Assembly (NCBI GenBank): GCA_964551735.1
Contig: CAZKEF010000036.1
Span: forward strand, 1-56,654
DNA length: 56,654 bases
DNA from: DAOUAT01 sp964551735
GTDB lineage: Bacteria; Chloroflexota; Anaerolineae; CG2-30-64-16
Reading direction: 5' to 3'
Within the stretch, counting starts at the first letter, position 1, and each line of letters starts with the position of its first letter. The position numbers were made by a program, and so were the translations under genes. This document shows positions 41,331 to 49,755 of this stretch, piece after piece. The notes beneath the pieces are model-generated. The model was not told where the DNA came from and made no database searches. It saw nothing but the letters and a program-made list of their open reading frames with translations.

Positions 41331-42594
41331 AAGGTAGCCCACTAGGATGTTCGTGCATGTGCTCTAGGGCTATCGTTGAGGTTGTCGGCTTCTGTCCAGA
41401 CACGGTAGCACGGTAGCACTGCAACGTTTTCTGCGCCGTAACCTGCCAGCTAAACCGCTGGGCTTGCGCCAGGCCACGCTCGCGCAGTTTAGCCCGCAGA
41501 TGGTCATCTGACAAAACGTGGCACAGCGCATCCGCTAACGCGCCCCTATCGGTGGGCGCCACCAACACTGCGGCATCGCCCGCTGCCTCGGGCAAGCTCG
41601 ATGTGTTCGAGCAGATCACCGGCGTGCCGCACGCCATCGCCTCCAGCACCGGCAGGCCGAACCCCTCGTAGAGGCTGGGGAACACGAAAACGGTAGCTGC
41701 CGAATACAACGCCGGCAGGTCCGTCTCAGGCACAGCGCCGAGCCAAACTAGACGTTGGATACTGGATGCCGGATGCTGGATGCCAGCTAAGTTGCGCGCC
41801 TCCGGGTAACGCTCATCCCACGCGCCCGCAATCACCAATCCACCACCTGCCATCTGCCATCTACCGTTCGCCATCAGCCACGCTTCCACCAACTGCGCCA
41901 GGTTCTTGTGCGGCTTGTTGCTGCCCAAGTAAAGCACAAACCGTTCCGGGAGATCATACTTCCGACGAACGGCAGCGGCTTCTTCCGACGGCTGCGGCGC
42001 AAAGGCGGGATCCGCCGCCAGCGGGATCGCCGTGATGCGCTCCGGCGGCAAACGAAACTCGGCCATGAAATCGCGGCGGGTGAAATCGGAGATCGCGATC
42101 ACGTGGCGCGCTGTGCGCAGAGCCAGGCGCGTCATCCACCTGATCAACAGTCTTGCCCGGGCTGTGCTATGCTCGGGGTACCGCAGCGGGATCAGGTCAT
42201 AGACGGTTAAGAGCGTCGGCGTGCCGGGCCGGTAGGGCATGGCGATGTAAGGGCTGTGGTAGAGACTGAGGGCTGAAGACTGGAAGCTGGAGACTGGAAA
42301 CTGGAGATTGAACCTTGGAGGTTGGAGGCTGGTCACTGGCGCACGGTGCAGGCTGCGCAGCAAATACGGGACGGCCCATTGTTGGGCCAACGAAAACAGC
42401 GAGACGTCCAGCGGCACGGTCTGCACCGCCGGGGATGGCGGCAAGGTGAAGGGGTGCGCCGGATCAACGATGACCGTCAGCCGTTCATCGGCCCCCAGTA
42501 ACGGCGTCATGGCCCGCGCCAGGTTGGTCACGTAGCGGCCGATTCCGGGGAAGTGTGGGGTTGCAGCGCGGGCGTCGAGAACGTAGTGGCTCAT
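41311..42594 (-). CDS. Glycosyltransferase family 4 with repeat-encoded insertions
   Basis: 427 residues; the start overlaps the previous stop as ATGA. GT4 landmarks: YVLDARAATPHFPGIGRYV, SPYIAMPYRPGTPTLLTVYD, HVIAISDFTRRDFMAEF, VLYLGSNKPHKNL, FPSLYEGFGLPVLEAMACGTP and NTSSLPEAAGDAAVLV. Three stretches do not fit the family and coincide with 7-bp repeats: near residues 85-110 (PRFNLQFPVSSFQSSALS), near 240-250 (MANGRWQMAGG) and near 270-280 (AGIQHPASSIQRL). The frame stays open through all three. It is the last glycosyltransferase of the reverse operon; its final codons overlap the rnd promoter. Sugar specificity unknown. Confidence 0.88.
   Translation of the reverse strand: MSHYVLDARAATPHFPGIGRYVTNLARAMTPLLGADERLTVIVDPAHPFTLPPSPAVQTVPLDVSLFSLAQQWAVPYLLRSLHRAPVTSLQPPRFNLQFPVSSFQSSALSLYHSPYIAMPYRPGTPTLLTVYDLIPLRYPEHSTARARLLIRWMTRLALRTARHVIAISDFTRRDFMAEFRLPPERITAIPLAADPAFAPQPSEEAAAVRRKYDLPERFVLYLGSNKPHKNLAQLVEAWLMANGRWQMAGGGLVIAGAWDERYPEARNLAGIQHPASSIQRLVWLGAVPETDLPALYSAATVFVFPSLYEGFGLPVLEAMACGTPVICSNTSSLPEAAGDAAVLVAPTDRGALADALCHVLSDDHLRAKLRERGLAQAQRFSWQVTAQKTLQCYRATVSGQKPTTSTIALEHMHEHPSGLPFDRPRI
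41755..41789. repeat. 7-bp tandem repeat, CTGGATG type, inside a GT4 gene
   Basis: Five consecutive units around CTGGATG (two exact), encoding the GIQHPASSIQ segment on the minus strand. Confidence 0.8.
41843..41877. repeat. 7-bp tandem repeat, CCATCTG type, inside a GT4 gene
   Basis: Five consecutive units around CCATCTG, encoding the MANGRWQMAGG segment on the minus strand. Confidence 0.8.
42264..42340. repeat. Long 7-bp tandem repeat, GACTGGA type, inside a GT4 gene
   Basis: Eleven consecutive degenerate 7-bp units around GACTGGA, 77 bp in total. It is the longest repeat tract in the window, encoding residues about 86-110 of the GT4. Confidence 0.85.
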
Positions 42595-43736
42595 TGGCCC
42601 ATCGCTCGCCGGTAGACTGCCAGCGTCTCCAGCGCAGCGCGTGCCCAGGAGAAGCGGGCTGCTTGCGCGAACCCGCGGGCGCGCAGGTCGATAGCCAGGT
42701 CGGAAGCGGTCAACACACGGCGCAGCGCGTCGGTCAACGCATCCGCGTCCAGGGGATCGATCAGTAGCGCGGCATCCCCGGCGACTTCCGGCAAGCTGGA
42801 CGTGTTCGAGCAGACCACCGGTGTGCCGCAGGCCATCGCTTCCAGCACGGGCAGGCCGAACCCCTCAAATTCGCTGGGGAACGCCAACGCCTGCGCACTC
42901 GCGTAAACCGCGGGCAGGTCGGCGTCGGGCACGAAACCGGGGAAGATGACCGCCCCTTGCGCGGGCGAATTCTCCAGCCGGGCGAAGAAGTCATCATACA
43001 GCCAGCCGCGCTTGCCCACGATCACCAGCGCGTCGGTCAGGCCCGCGGCGTGCAGCCGTTCGAACGCGGCCAGCAACCGGCCCAGGTTCTTGCGCGGCTC
43101 GATGGTGCCGACGAACAATAGGTGGCGTTCCGGCAAGCGATAGCGGGCGCGGACGGCGGCCACCGCCTCGGCCGGCTGGGGGCAGAAGCGCGGGTCGGCC
43201 GCCTCGTAGACCACGGTGATCTTCTCCGGCGGGATGCCGTAGGCCGCGATCACGTCGCGCTTGCTTTGCTCCGACACGGCAATGATGTGGTCGGCGCGGC
43301 GGCAGAAAAGCGGCATGGTGGCGTTGAGGTACCAGCGATTGAGGCGTTTATGGTGCCTGGGATAACGCCGGAAGATCAAGTCGTGGACGGTGAGCACCGT
43401 GTGCACACCGCGCAGCGGCAACAGCAAATGCTCGGTCGCGTGATACAGGGTCGCGCCGGGCAACAGCCGGTTGAACCCGACCCGCCCCAGCTGCCCCAGC
43501 CAGACCAGCATCCGCCACGGTTTATAGCCCAGGTTGACGGTGGCCGCGGGGACGTGCTCCAGCCCAACCAGCGGCTCGATGCCGGCCTCGCGGTTGTAGA
43601 AGAAAGCGAAGCGGGTAGATTGGTAGATTGGTAGATTGGTAGATTGGGCTAGGAGGGCGCGCGCCAGGCTTTCAGCGTAGCGGCCCAGCCCGGCGCGGCG
43701 GTGAACGGCGGCGGAGATGTCGAAGTAGATGGTCAT
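42591..43736 (-). CDS. Glycosyltransferase family 4 with an octamer repeat
   Basis: 381 residues from ATG 43736; the longer open frame upstream reads through the toxin gene and is not conserved. N-terminus MTIYFDISAAVHRRAGLGRY. Later motifs: HATEHLLLPLRGVHTVLTVHD, IIAVSEQSKRDVIAAYGIPP, LLFVGTIEPRKNLGRLL, FPSEFEGFGLPVLEAMACGTP and NTSSLPEVAGDAALLID. It is a paralogue of the next gene downstream, with which it overlaps by ATGA. Near residue 31 it carries AQSTNLPIYQST, encoded by four perfect 8-bp repeats. Its start lies 2 bp after the vapC stop, suggesting translational coupling. Confidence 0.9.
   Translation of the reverse strand: MTIYFDISAAVHRRAGLGRYAESLARALLAQSTNLPIYQSTRFAFFYNREAGIEPLVGLEHVPAATVNLGYKPWRMLVWLGQLGRVGFNRLLPGATLYHATEHLLLPLRGVHTVLTVHDLIFRRYPRHHKRLNRWYLNATMPLFCRRADHIIAVSEQSKRDVIAAYGIPPEKITVVYEAADPRFCPQPAEAVAAVRARYRLPERHLLFVGTIEPRKNLGRLLAAFERLHAAGLTDALVIVGKRGWLYDDFFARLENSPAQGAVIFPGFVPDADLPAVYASAQALAFPSEFEGFGLPVLEAMACGTPVVCSNTSSLPEVAGDAALLIDPLDADALTDALRRVLTASDLAIDLRARGFAQAARFSWARAALETLAVYRRAMGQ
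43615..43646. repeat. Perfect 8-bp tandem repeat (GTAGATTG) x4 near the start of a GT4 gene
   Basis: Four exact copies of GTAGATTG (CAATCTAC on the coding strand), 32 bp, at about codons 31-41. The unit length is not a multiple of three, so copy-number change would shift the reading frame. Confidence 0.95.
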
Positions 43737-43738
43737 TG

Positions 43739-44137
43739 TCAGGGCAGCTGTGTGAGGCCGTGGTCTGGATAGTGGCGATCGAAGGCAAAGATCACGCGAT
43801 GGCCCCGTCGCCGCATCAACTCGATGTTCGTGCAGTCTACCAGGCTGAAGTCCCACTGTCCGAGAGCAAGCACCATTCTGAGCGCCGTCGTGTGCAATTC
43901 AGCATCAATCCACTGAATATTGAGCACTGGCGCCAACTCCTCATCGAAACGCCGGGTCGCCTGAGTGCCCAGCCGATGCTGAATGAGAGCCAGGCTTTCC
44001 AGCAGCACATAGTTCGATGTAAAGAACTGCACCGGCTGATCCAGCCATTGCGCCCATGCTTTGCGTGCGCGTTGATGATTGCGATCATCAGCATCCATGA
44101 GCGCGTAGAGAGCCGAGGTGTCAACGAAAATCATCAT
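43739..44137 (-). CDS. vapC: PIN-domain toxin (VapC-like)
   Basis: 132 residues. The PIN acidic residues are visible: Asp6 in IFVDTSALYALMD, Glu in SNYVLLESLALI, and Asp in WDFSLVDCTNIELM with a later FDRHY. VapC toxins are Mg-dependent RNases that cleave tRNA or rRNA. The start overlaps the antitoxin stop (ATGA at 44137-44134). The stop is 2 bp before a glycosyltransferase start, an unusual embedding in a polysaccharide operon. Confidence 0.9.
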   Translation of the reverse strand: MMIFVDTSALYALMDADDRNHQRARKAWAQWLDQPVQFFTSNYVLLESLALIQHRLGTQATRRFDEELAPVLNIQWIDAELHTTALRMVLALGQWDFSLVDCTNIELMRRRGHRVIFAFDRHYPDHGLTQLP

Positions 44138-44382
44138 GTGCTGTACGCCTCAGCCAAATAATCGTCGTGCCGTTCGGAGATATCGGCCTGCCCGGAGCGG
44201 AACTGCCCCACCACTGCCAGCGCCCGGCGACGGCGTTCAGCCATGGGGATCGCGCGGGTGGTTTGTAGCCATTGGTCAATGGCGCGACGCGTCAGCTCCG
44301 CAATCGAGGTGTTCTCCTGGTGCGCGATCTCTTTCAGCGTGCGAGCTTGCTCCTCAGTCAATTGAACCTGCGTACGAATCAT
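44134..44382 (-). CDS. vapB: Ribbon-helix-helix antitoxin (VapB-like)
   Basis: 82 residues. The N-terminal beta strand and helices (MIRTQVQLTEEQARTLKEIA, then NTSIAELTRRAIDQWL) form a ribbon-helix-helix DNA-binding domain. The C-terminal part (RRRRALAVVGQFRSGQADIS) would wrap the toxin. It probably binds the inverted repeat in its own promoter (44419-44451). It is translationally coupled to the PIN toxin. Confidence 0.88.
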   Translation of the reverse strand: MIRTQVQLTEEQARTLKEIAHQENTSIAELTRRAIDQWLQTTRAIPMAERRRRALAVVGQFRSGQADISERHDDYLAEAYST

Positions 44383-44418
44383 CTCTCTGCTCCGGCTATC
44401 GGTTGCAAGCTAAATACC

Positions 44419-44470
44419 ATCATAACATCGTAGATGATGTCATGTTATCATATCCGGGCACTAACGTCAA
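44419..44470 (-). promoter_or_regulatory. Promoter-operator of the vapBC module
   Basis: Minus-strand TTGACG (44470-44465), 17-bp spacer, TAACAT (44447-44442). The inverted repeat ATCATAACAT (44419-44428) / ATGTTATCAT (44442-44451), 9 of 10 matched, covers the -10 and start site and is a likely VapB operator. Confidence 0.7.
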
Positions 44471-45345
44471 TTGCGTTGCGGCAATCGTGGCAAGTCAATC
44501 AAATCCTGCAACCTTACGAAGGACCCCTCGCTCTGCACACGCAACACCCCAACGATCTCCTGCGTGATGCGGTACACCCGCGCCGGATCGCGTTCGCGCA
44601 AGAACACCTTGAACCGCAGCCCGCCATCCCGCCGCGGCAGGAAGCTGCCCAGGCCGAGCGTCTCCTCCGGGAGCGGCGGCGGCGCGTCGGGCATGAAGTC
44701 GCTGACGTGAAGCTGCACGCACGGCACGCGATCCTGCCAGCGCTGCGCCTCCCATAGCAGCAGGCGGAGGAAGGGGGACGCAGCCCGGCGACGGAGCGTC
44801 AGGAAGGTTGGTGAGGCGGCTGGCAGCAAGAGGCAGGAAGTCGGCACTTCGAGCAGGCCGGGGGCCAGCTCGTACAGGCCGCGTCGGGTGAAGAGCCAGG
44901 TGTTGGCATAGGGTGTCGAGCTAAAGAGGGGCAGGCGCTGGGGCGTGGCGCTGGAATCCACGCGGTAGCCCAGGTTGACCAAGGTTTGGATGGCAGCTTG
45001 GCCCAAGGGGCACCAGGCCGGTGACCGAAATGAGACCGGTGTACGGCCGAAGGTGTCATTGTAAAGGCTGTGGGAGCGCCGCAGGAAGTCAAGGTCAGCG
45101 CCGTGCCCCCGCATCAGCGCGCGAATCTCGGTGTAGTCGTGCTGATGGCCGTGGCTGCCTACTTCGAAGCCCAGGGCGGGCAAGGCGATGATGTGGGGGC
45201 GAAAGTCGGGACGCTCAAGGAGCGCAGAGGGCACGAAGAAGGTGGTCGGGATGCCCTGCTCATGCAGCCAACGCGCCGCGCGGCCCACGTCGGCCGGCCG
45301 GTCCTCGGCGTGAACATCAACGGTGAGGATGATGAGGTGCGACAT
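44467..45345 (-). CDS. Polysaccharide deacetylase (NodB/CE4-type)
   Basis: About 292 residues from ATG 45345 (AAGG upstream); a GTG at 45375 overlapping the previous stop as GTGA is a possible alternative. The start LIILTVDVHAED carries the catalytic/metal Asp. FEVGSHGHQHDYTEI holds the metal-binding histidines, and RTPVSFRSPAWCP resembles the family's R-SP motif. There is no signal peptide, so it is probably cytoplasmic, acting on a lipid-linked or nucleotide sugar as in polysaccharide assembly clusters. It follows a GT4 and precedes the embedded vapBC module. Confidence 0.88.
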   Translation of the reverse strand: MSHLIILTVDVHAEDRPADVGRAARWLHEQGIPTTFFVPSALLERPDFRPHIIALPALGFEVGSHGHQHDYTEIRALMRGHGADLDFLRRSHSLYNDTFGRTPVSFRSPAWCPLGQAAIQTLVNLGYRVDSSATPQRLPLFSSTPYANTWLFTRRGLYELAPGLLEVPTSCLLLPAASPTFLTLRRRAASPFLRLLLWEAQRWQDRVPCVQLHVSDFMPDAPPPLPEETLGLGSFLPRRDGGLRFKVFLRERDPARVYRITQEIVGVLRVQSEGSFVRLQDLIDLPRLPQRN

Positions 45346-45371
45346 CAGGGACGCCTTGTGCCAAGCCGCTT

Positions 45372-46517
45372 TCACCTGGACCCAGCACGCAGACGCTCAT
45401 AGATCTGGTACATGGTTTGAGCAGTGACATCGAACGAGAAGCGCCGCGCTGTTTCTTGAGCAGCCTGACGCAACCGCTCCTTGGCTGCCGCATCCAGGCT
45501 GAGAACTTGAAGCACAGCTTGGCCCAAGGCCTCGGCGTCGGCCGGTGGAACAAGGAAACCGTTGCGGCCATTCTCTAAGACCTCTTCAGCGCCACCCACG
45601 CGCGTGGCGATGACCGGCAGCCCGGCTGCCAACGCCTCAATGATTGACAGAGAAAAGCCCTCAGCCAAAGAGGGCAACACAAAGAGATCGCTGCTGCGCA
45701 GCAAACTGACGACATCTGAGCGAAAGGCGATCAAGTCAAAATGGCGTTCCAGACCGAGCTTGTGGATGCGTTGTTCCAGATCTGCCCGACCCTCTGGATT
45801 GCCGGCGAAGACGAAATGGGTGTTTGGAAAGCGGGAGAGGATCGTGGGTGCTGCGTCAACAAGAAAGCGTTGACCTTTATTGGCAGCCAGACGCCCCACG
45901 ACAATGATGAGCGGCTGGTCTGCGGTAAGGCCCAATTCCTGTCTCAGCATCGGAGGGTTCGAAACCGCAAAGGCAACGGGATCGAATCCGGGATGGACAA
46001 CCTCGATCTTATCAGCCCGCACGCGATAGAGTTCAACCAGGCGCCGCCGATTTTCCTCCGAACCGACCACGATCTGCGTCACCGCGCGGCGCGACCACCT
46101 GAAGAGGGCCGGCAGCGCCCAGGCAACGCCAGTGGGCACCTTCACCGCACTGAGCGGTGAGACGCCATGCTCCACACAGATGACGGGGCGGTCCAGGCCG
46201 CTAAGTGTGAACCCCATCAGGATGCCGAGACGGCTACCTGGATGGTTTGAGTTAAGGTGAATGACGTCAAAACCCTCAGCCAGTTCACGCAGTTGACCGA
46301 CAGCCCTGGGGAGTTGTATCGCACGGTCGAAAGGGAAGCGCAACACGGGCACGTGCTGCGCAAGCCGATCTGCTAACTCGGACATCCCCGGATGATCGGC
46401 CAAGGCGATCGTAAAGCAACAGGTGCTCTCCAGCGCAGCCACCAGCCGCTCCACGTAGAGCTCGGCGCCGCCGATAGTGCGCGCTGTCATCACCTGCAAG
46501 ACGGATAACGGTTTCAT
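45372..46517 (-). CDS. Glycosyltransferase family 4
   Basis: 381 residues; the start overlaps the previous stop as ATGA. Characteristic segments: MTARTIGGAELYVERLVAAL, FDVIHLNSNHPGSRLG, IVVGRLAANKGQRFLVDAAP, FVLPSLAEGFSLSIIEALAA and GLPVIATRVGGAEEVLENG. The Glu of EGFS(x)xIIEA is present. It transfers one sugar in assembly of the surface repeat unit; donor unknown. No repeat insertion is seen in this gene. Confidence 0.9.
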   Translation of the reverse strand: MKPLSVLQVMTARTIGGAELYVERLVAALESTCCFTIALADHPGMSELADRLAQHVPVLRFPFDRAIQLPRAVGQLRELAEGFDVIHLNSNHPGSRLGILMGFTLSGLDRPVICVEHGVSPLSAVKVPTGVAWALPALFRWSRRAVTQIVVGSEENRRRLVELYRVRADKIEVVHPGFDPVAFAVSNPPMLRQELGLTADQPLIIVVGRLAANKGQRFLVDAAPTILSRFPNTHFVFAGNPEGRADLEQRIHKLGLERHFDLIAFRSDVVSLLRSSDLFVLPSLAEGFSLSIIEALAAGLPVIATRVGGAEEVLENGRNGFLVPPADAEALGQAVLQVLSLDAAAKERLRQAAQETARRFSFDVTAQTMYQIYERLRAGSR

Positions 46518-47755
46518 GCCGCCTCGACCGTCAGTTGGTCCAATATGCGCGCCAACTGGCCGGTCAAATTGCGGCGTGTGAAATGGTGAATGACCGTCCA
46601 GTCGGGCTCGTAGTCAAAACGACCCGATCTCCAGCGCCGATAGTAGCCCAGCAACGCCTGAGCGATCTCATCTGGGTTGTGCCCGGTAGCCACGCCTGCG
46701 TGAGCAGCCACGATAAGTTCGGCAGCTACATTTCCGGGCCCTGCAACGGCCAAAGTCGGCCGATTGCACCCCAAGTATTCGAAGATCTTGCCGCTATAAT
46801 TGCCCCTACTCGCAGTCGAATCACCGTGGATCAATAAGAGCAGGTCGCTGTCTTGCCGGAGCGCGTTCAGGGCATCATGGCTCAGATAACCAAGCTGTTC
46901 GAAGGGCAGCCTGTCGGGAACGAATCTGGCCGTCTCCTTGCCGGCAAAATTGACTCTGATCTCATCCAACGAGATCGCCCCATCGGCCACGAGCCGCTCA
47001 ACAGCCGCGACAAACGCATCCGGCCGGCGAATACGGCTGAACTCTCCCGTGTAAGTGATCGTGAATTGCGATGTCCGGGGCGGCGCAAGGCAGACAACAT
47101 CGTCCTCGTCGTAGCCGTTTTCGATCACCTCGACTTTGTCCGACGCGCGTGCAAGGCTGCCCAACATTTCAGCCAACGGCGGAGAAACGGTCGTAATCCG
47201 GCTTGCCGCATTCAGGACCTGGCGCTCTTCCCAGCGATTGAGCGCGCGATAGCCTGGGAGGTAAGGCTGAAGTTCGTTCTCGCTCCACGGATCGCGAAAA
47301 TCCGCCACCCACGGCAGCCCGAACGTACGCTGGGTCCACAGTCCCAGCATATGAGCGCTGGCCGGCAGGGCGGACGAAAAAACGACGACCGGCCGGTGTT
47401 TTGTCACCGCATCCTTGACCAAAGAGCGGGCACGATAAGCCCATATCAATGCTGCATCCGGAAGCATCAGCACAGCGTTGGCTGCGCTCAGGACCTTCCC
47501 CAGCCGCAAGCGTTCGAATTGCGGGCGGAGCCGATTGGAGTTACAGCTCGCAGTGCGATACACTGCGGTGTTCGCCGGAATGTCATCGAGCAGCCCAGCA
47601 TCCAGCACGGAATACGCTTCCGCCGTGGCTGTAATTACCACAGCGCGCCAGCCAAACTCGGGCAGGTACTTGACGAATTTCAGCGCGCGTTGGACCCCCG
47701 CACCACCGGCAGGAGGAAAATCGTGGACGATTACGAGGACGGTCTTAGGCATCAT
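46514..47755 (-). CDS. Glycosyltransferase (GT-B, family 4-like)
   Basis: About 413 residues from ATG 47755, which lies inside the end of the flippase gene; ATG 47752 is equally possible. N-terminus PKTVLVIVHDFPPAGGAGVQ is typical of this group. Other segments are VADFRDPWSENEL, VEVIENGYDEDDV, TITYTGEFSRIRRPDAFVAA and ASRGNYSGKIFEYLGCNRPT, the last resembling the donor-binding E-x-L motif. It is coupled to both neighbours by overlap. Donor and acceptor unknown. Confidence 0.85.
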   Translation of the reverse strand: MMPKTVLVIVHDFPPAGGAGVQRALKFVKYLPEFGWRAVVITATAEAYSVLDAGLLDDIPANTAVYRTASCNSNRLRPQFERLRLGKVLSAANAVLMLPDAALIWAYRARSLVKDAVTKHRPVVVFSSALPASAHMLGLWTQRTFGLPWVADFRDPWSENELQPYLPGYRALNRWEERQVLNAASRITTVSPPLAEMLGSLARASDKVEVIENGYDEDDVVCLAPPRTSQFTITYTGEFSRIRRPDAFVAAVERLVADGAISLDEIRVNFAGKETARFVPDRLPFEQLGYLSHDALNALRQDSDLLLLIHGDSTASRGNYSGKIFEYLGCNRPTLAVAGPGNVAAELIVAAHAGVATGHNPDEIAQALLGYYRRWRSGRFDYEPDWTVIHHFTRRNLTGQLARILDQLTVEAA

Positions 47756-49022
47756 CTGCGGCCATACGTGTTGTGGTTGTGCGGCGACTGACTCGCAGGT
47801 AGAAGACGAGCGCCACCAGGAAAAACGCTGAGTAAGCAAGGCTTGACGCGGCAGCAGCGCCCACCACGCCGTAACGCGGAATCAACGTCAGGTCAAAAAT
47901 AAGCGTCAGGATCAGAGACAGCCCGGCATTGATCGAATTATAATGCAGATACCCTCGGCCGGCGATCTCGTTGGCCAGCACCTTACCGCCGCCCATGAGC
48001 ACGACGCCGGGTAGCAACGCCAGCAGCGGCAGATACGAGGGGGCAAAAGCAGAGCCATAGATCAGGTTGATCAGAAACGGCCCCACCAGGGCAAGCACAA
48101 CAGCGCTCAAGATCGTGATGCCAAGCGTTATTTTCAGGATCTTGGGCGTGATGCGGTTCATCTCCTCGGGTAGGCTGGCCGAGGATTTGGGAAAGATCAC
48201 AAAACCAACGGCGTTCGGGAATTGCCACAGAAGCTCACCCAACGAGACGGCAGTGCCGTAGAAGCCAACTCCGGTCGTCCCAAGGTAAAAATTCACGATG
48301 AAGGTGTCGAGCCGATAGTTGAGGAACTGAAAGATGTTGCCGATGTGCCCTCGCAAGCCATACGAAACGGTTGGGCGTAACACGGCCGCATTCCAGCGCG
48401 GCGGGAAGCTGCCCCCCTCCCGTCTCAGATAACAGACTGCTGTCGTCAACGCAGCTCCAGCACCGAGCCACGTGGCGACGACCGCGCCAGCCAATCCCCA
48501 GCCCAATATGATGACGAAAACCACGGTCGCGGTGACAGTCACGAGGCTCTGGGTTAGATTTGCGATATTGACTTCCCTGATCCGACGCAACCCCTGTAGG
48601 ATGTTCAGCAGTAGACCGTTTAATAAGGTAACAGGTAGCCCCAGGGATGCCAGAACAATGATCGGGATGGGAACGCCGGGCATCCATCGCCCCAGGAGAT
48701 CACCAGCAATGAGCAAGGCGACGATCGTCGCGGCAACGGCGGTTGCCAGGATGGCATACGCAACGGCATTGGCCGTCAAATGCGGGATAGCGATCCGTTG
48801 CGATCCCGCAAAATAGACGTTCGCCAGCCCAAGACCACCGCTAAGAAATAGCCCCAACATAAACGGCAGGAGCGTTGCGAGCGTATACGCTCCTTTCCCT
48901 TCCGGCCCCAGCCAGCGCGCGACGATCGCCGCATTCAAAACGGTGATGAGCATGCCGGCGATCTGGGTGGTAAAGGTCAACCCTACCTGGCGAAAGAAAG
49001 ATCTGCGCGTCAACTCGCGCAT
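47745..49022 (-). CDS. wzx: Wzx-type polysaccharide flippase
   Basis: 425 residues, at least 12 hydrophobic segments. The N-terminus RRSFFRQVGLTFTTQIAGML and the following IVARWLGPEGKGAYTLATLLP (polysaccharide-synthesis family) place it with Wzx/MATE flippases. It would flip undecaprenyl-linked repeat units across the membrane. No Wzy polymerase is evident in this window, although the Wzz-like protein at 18668 could belong to the same pathway. Confidence 0.9.
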   Translation of the reverse strand: MRELTRRSFFRQVGLTFTTQIAGMLITVLNAAIVARWLGPEGKGAYTLATLLPFMLGLFLSGGLGLANVYFAGSQRIAIPHLTANAVAYAILATAVAATIVALLIAGDLLGRWMPGVPIPIIVLASLGLPVTLLNGLLLNILQGLRRIREVNIANLTQSLVTVTATVVFVIILGWGLAGAVVATWLGAGAALTTAVCYLRREGGSFPPRWNAAVLRPTVSYGLRGHIGNIFQFLNYRLDTFIVNFYLGTTGVGFYGTAVSLGELLWQFPNAVGFVIFPKSSASLPEEMNRITPKILKITLGITILSAVVLALVGPFLINLIYGSAFAPSYLPLLALLPGVVLMGGGKVLANEIAGRGYLHYNSINAGLSLILTLIFDLTLIPRYGVVGAAAASSLAYSAFFLVALVFYLRVSRRTTTTRMAADDA

Positions 49023-49065
49023 CCGGTCTAGCGTGTTCAGAGGACGGCCTTTCCTTGTGCCTGGG

Positions 49066-49752
49066 TCAAGCCTGCGTTTTGACGGCGCGCTCAGCGGTTT
49101 CGGCTGCCACCCGAGGCCCTTTTCCCATCGCCCTCAAGAGGTGATCGAGATCCCCGGCTGTTTGGATGCCATGCCGCTGGCGGAAGGCCAGGATCGTCTC
49201 AGGGGTGACGTGCTTGAGCACGCGCGCCGGCACGCCCCCGATGACCACGTTGCTCTCAAAACTCATCGTAACGATTGAACCTGCAGCGACCGTCACGTTA
49301 TCACCTAATACAACGCCGGGGAGGATCACGGCATTCATGCCGATCCAGCAGTTCTTCCCGATCCGCACGGGGCCGTCCGCCGTCGCAAGGTTCCGATGGT
49401 AGAGATCGTGATTCGCTGACAGAATGCCGACGTTTGGGCCGATCACGGTGCCATCGCCGATCTCTACCCCATGCGTGCCGGTCACATACAGACCTCCGCT
49501 GATCGCAAAGCTGGCGCCAACCCGGCGACCGATGCGAATCGCATTGCCGCAGGTTACTGCCGAACGGAAATTCACTGAGAACGGCGCGCTGGCGTTTAAC
49601 CGAAAAATGCGCTGAAAGATGAAATTGATCAGGAGCACGCTGAACAGGACGGCTCCGTAGCCCCACTCGATACGTTGCTTGCCCCAGCGCGTCCAGCTTA
49701 GCAGGCGTAACCAGCGAGGAACTGGCAGTTCGACTTCAGTTGGTGGTAACAA
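49066..49752 (-). CDS. Left-handed beta-helix acyltransferase (hexapeptide repeats)
   Basis: 228 residues from TTG 49752, the codon best placed after AAAGGTG (5-nt spacing) and 3 bp after the epimerase stop. The N-terminal hydrophobic region (residues about 34-50) could associate with the membrane. Hexapeptide repeats run from about residue 65 (IGRRVGASFAISGG, VEIGDGTVIGPNVGIL) to the loop SANHDLYHRN, whose His is the usual catalytic residue, then WIGMNAVILPGVVLGDNVTV. It likely acetylates a sugar of the repeat unit. The C-terminal tail is basic. Confidence 0.9.
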   Translation of the reverse strand: MLPPTEVELPVPRWLRLLSWTRWGKQRIEWGYGAVLFSVLLINFIFQRIFRLNASAPFSVNFRSAVTCGNAIRIGRRVGASFAISGGLYVTGTHGVEIGDGTVIGPNVGILSANHDLYHRNLATADGPVRIGKNCWIGMNAVILPGVVLGDNVTVAAGSIVTMSFESNVVIGGVPARVLKHVTPETILAFRQRHGIQTAGDLDHLLRAMGKGPRVAAETAERAVKTQA

Positions 49753-49755
49753 GGT

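Noticed and set aside
42264..42340. CRISPR-like array
   Set aside because: Units are 7 bp, contiguous and degenerate with no spacers; it is a tandem repeat inside a gene.
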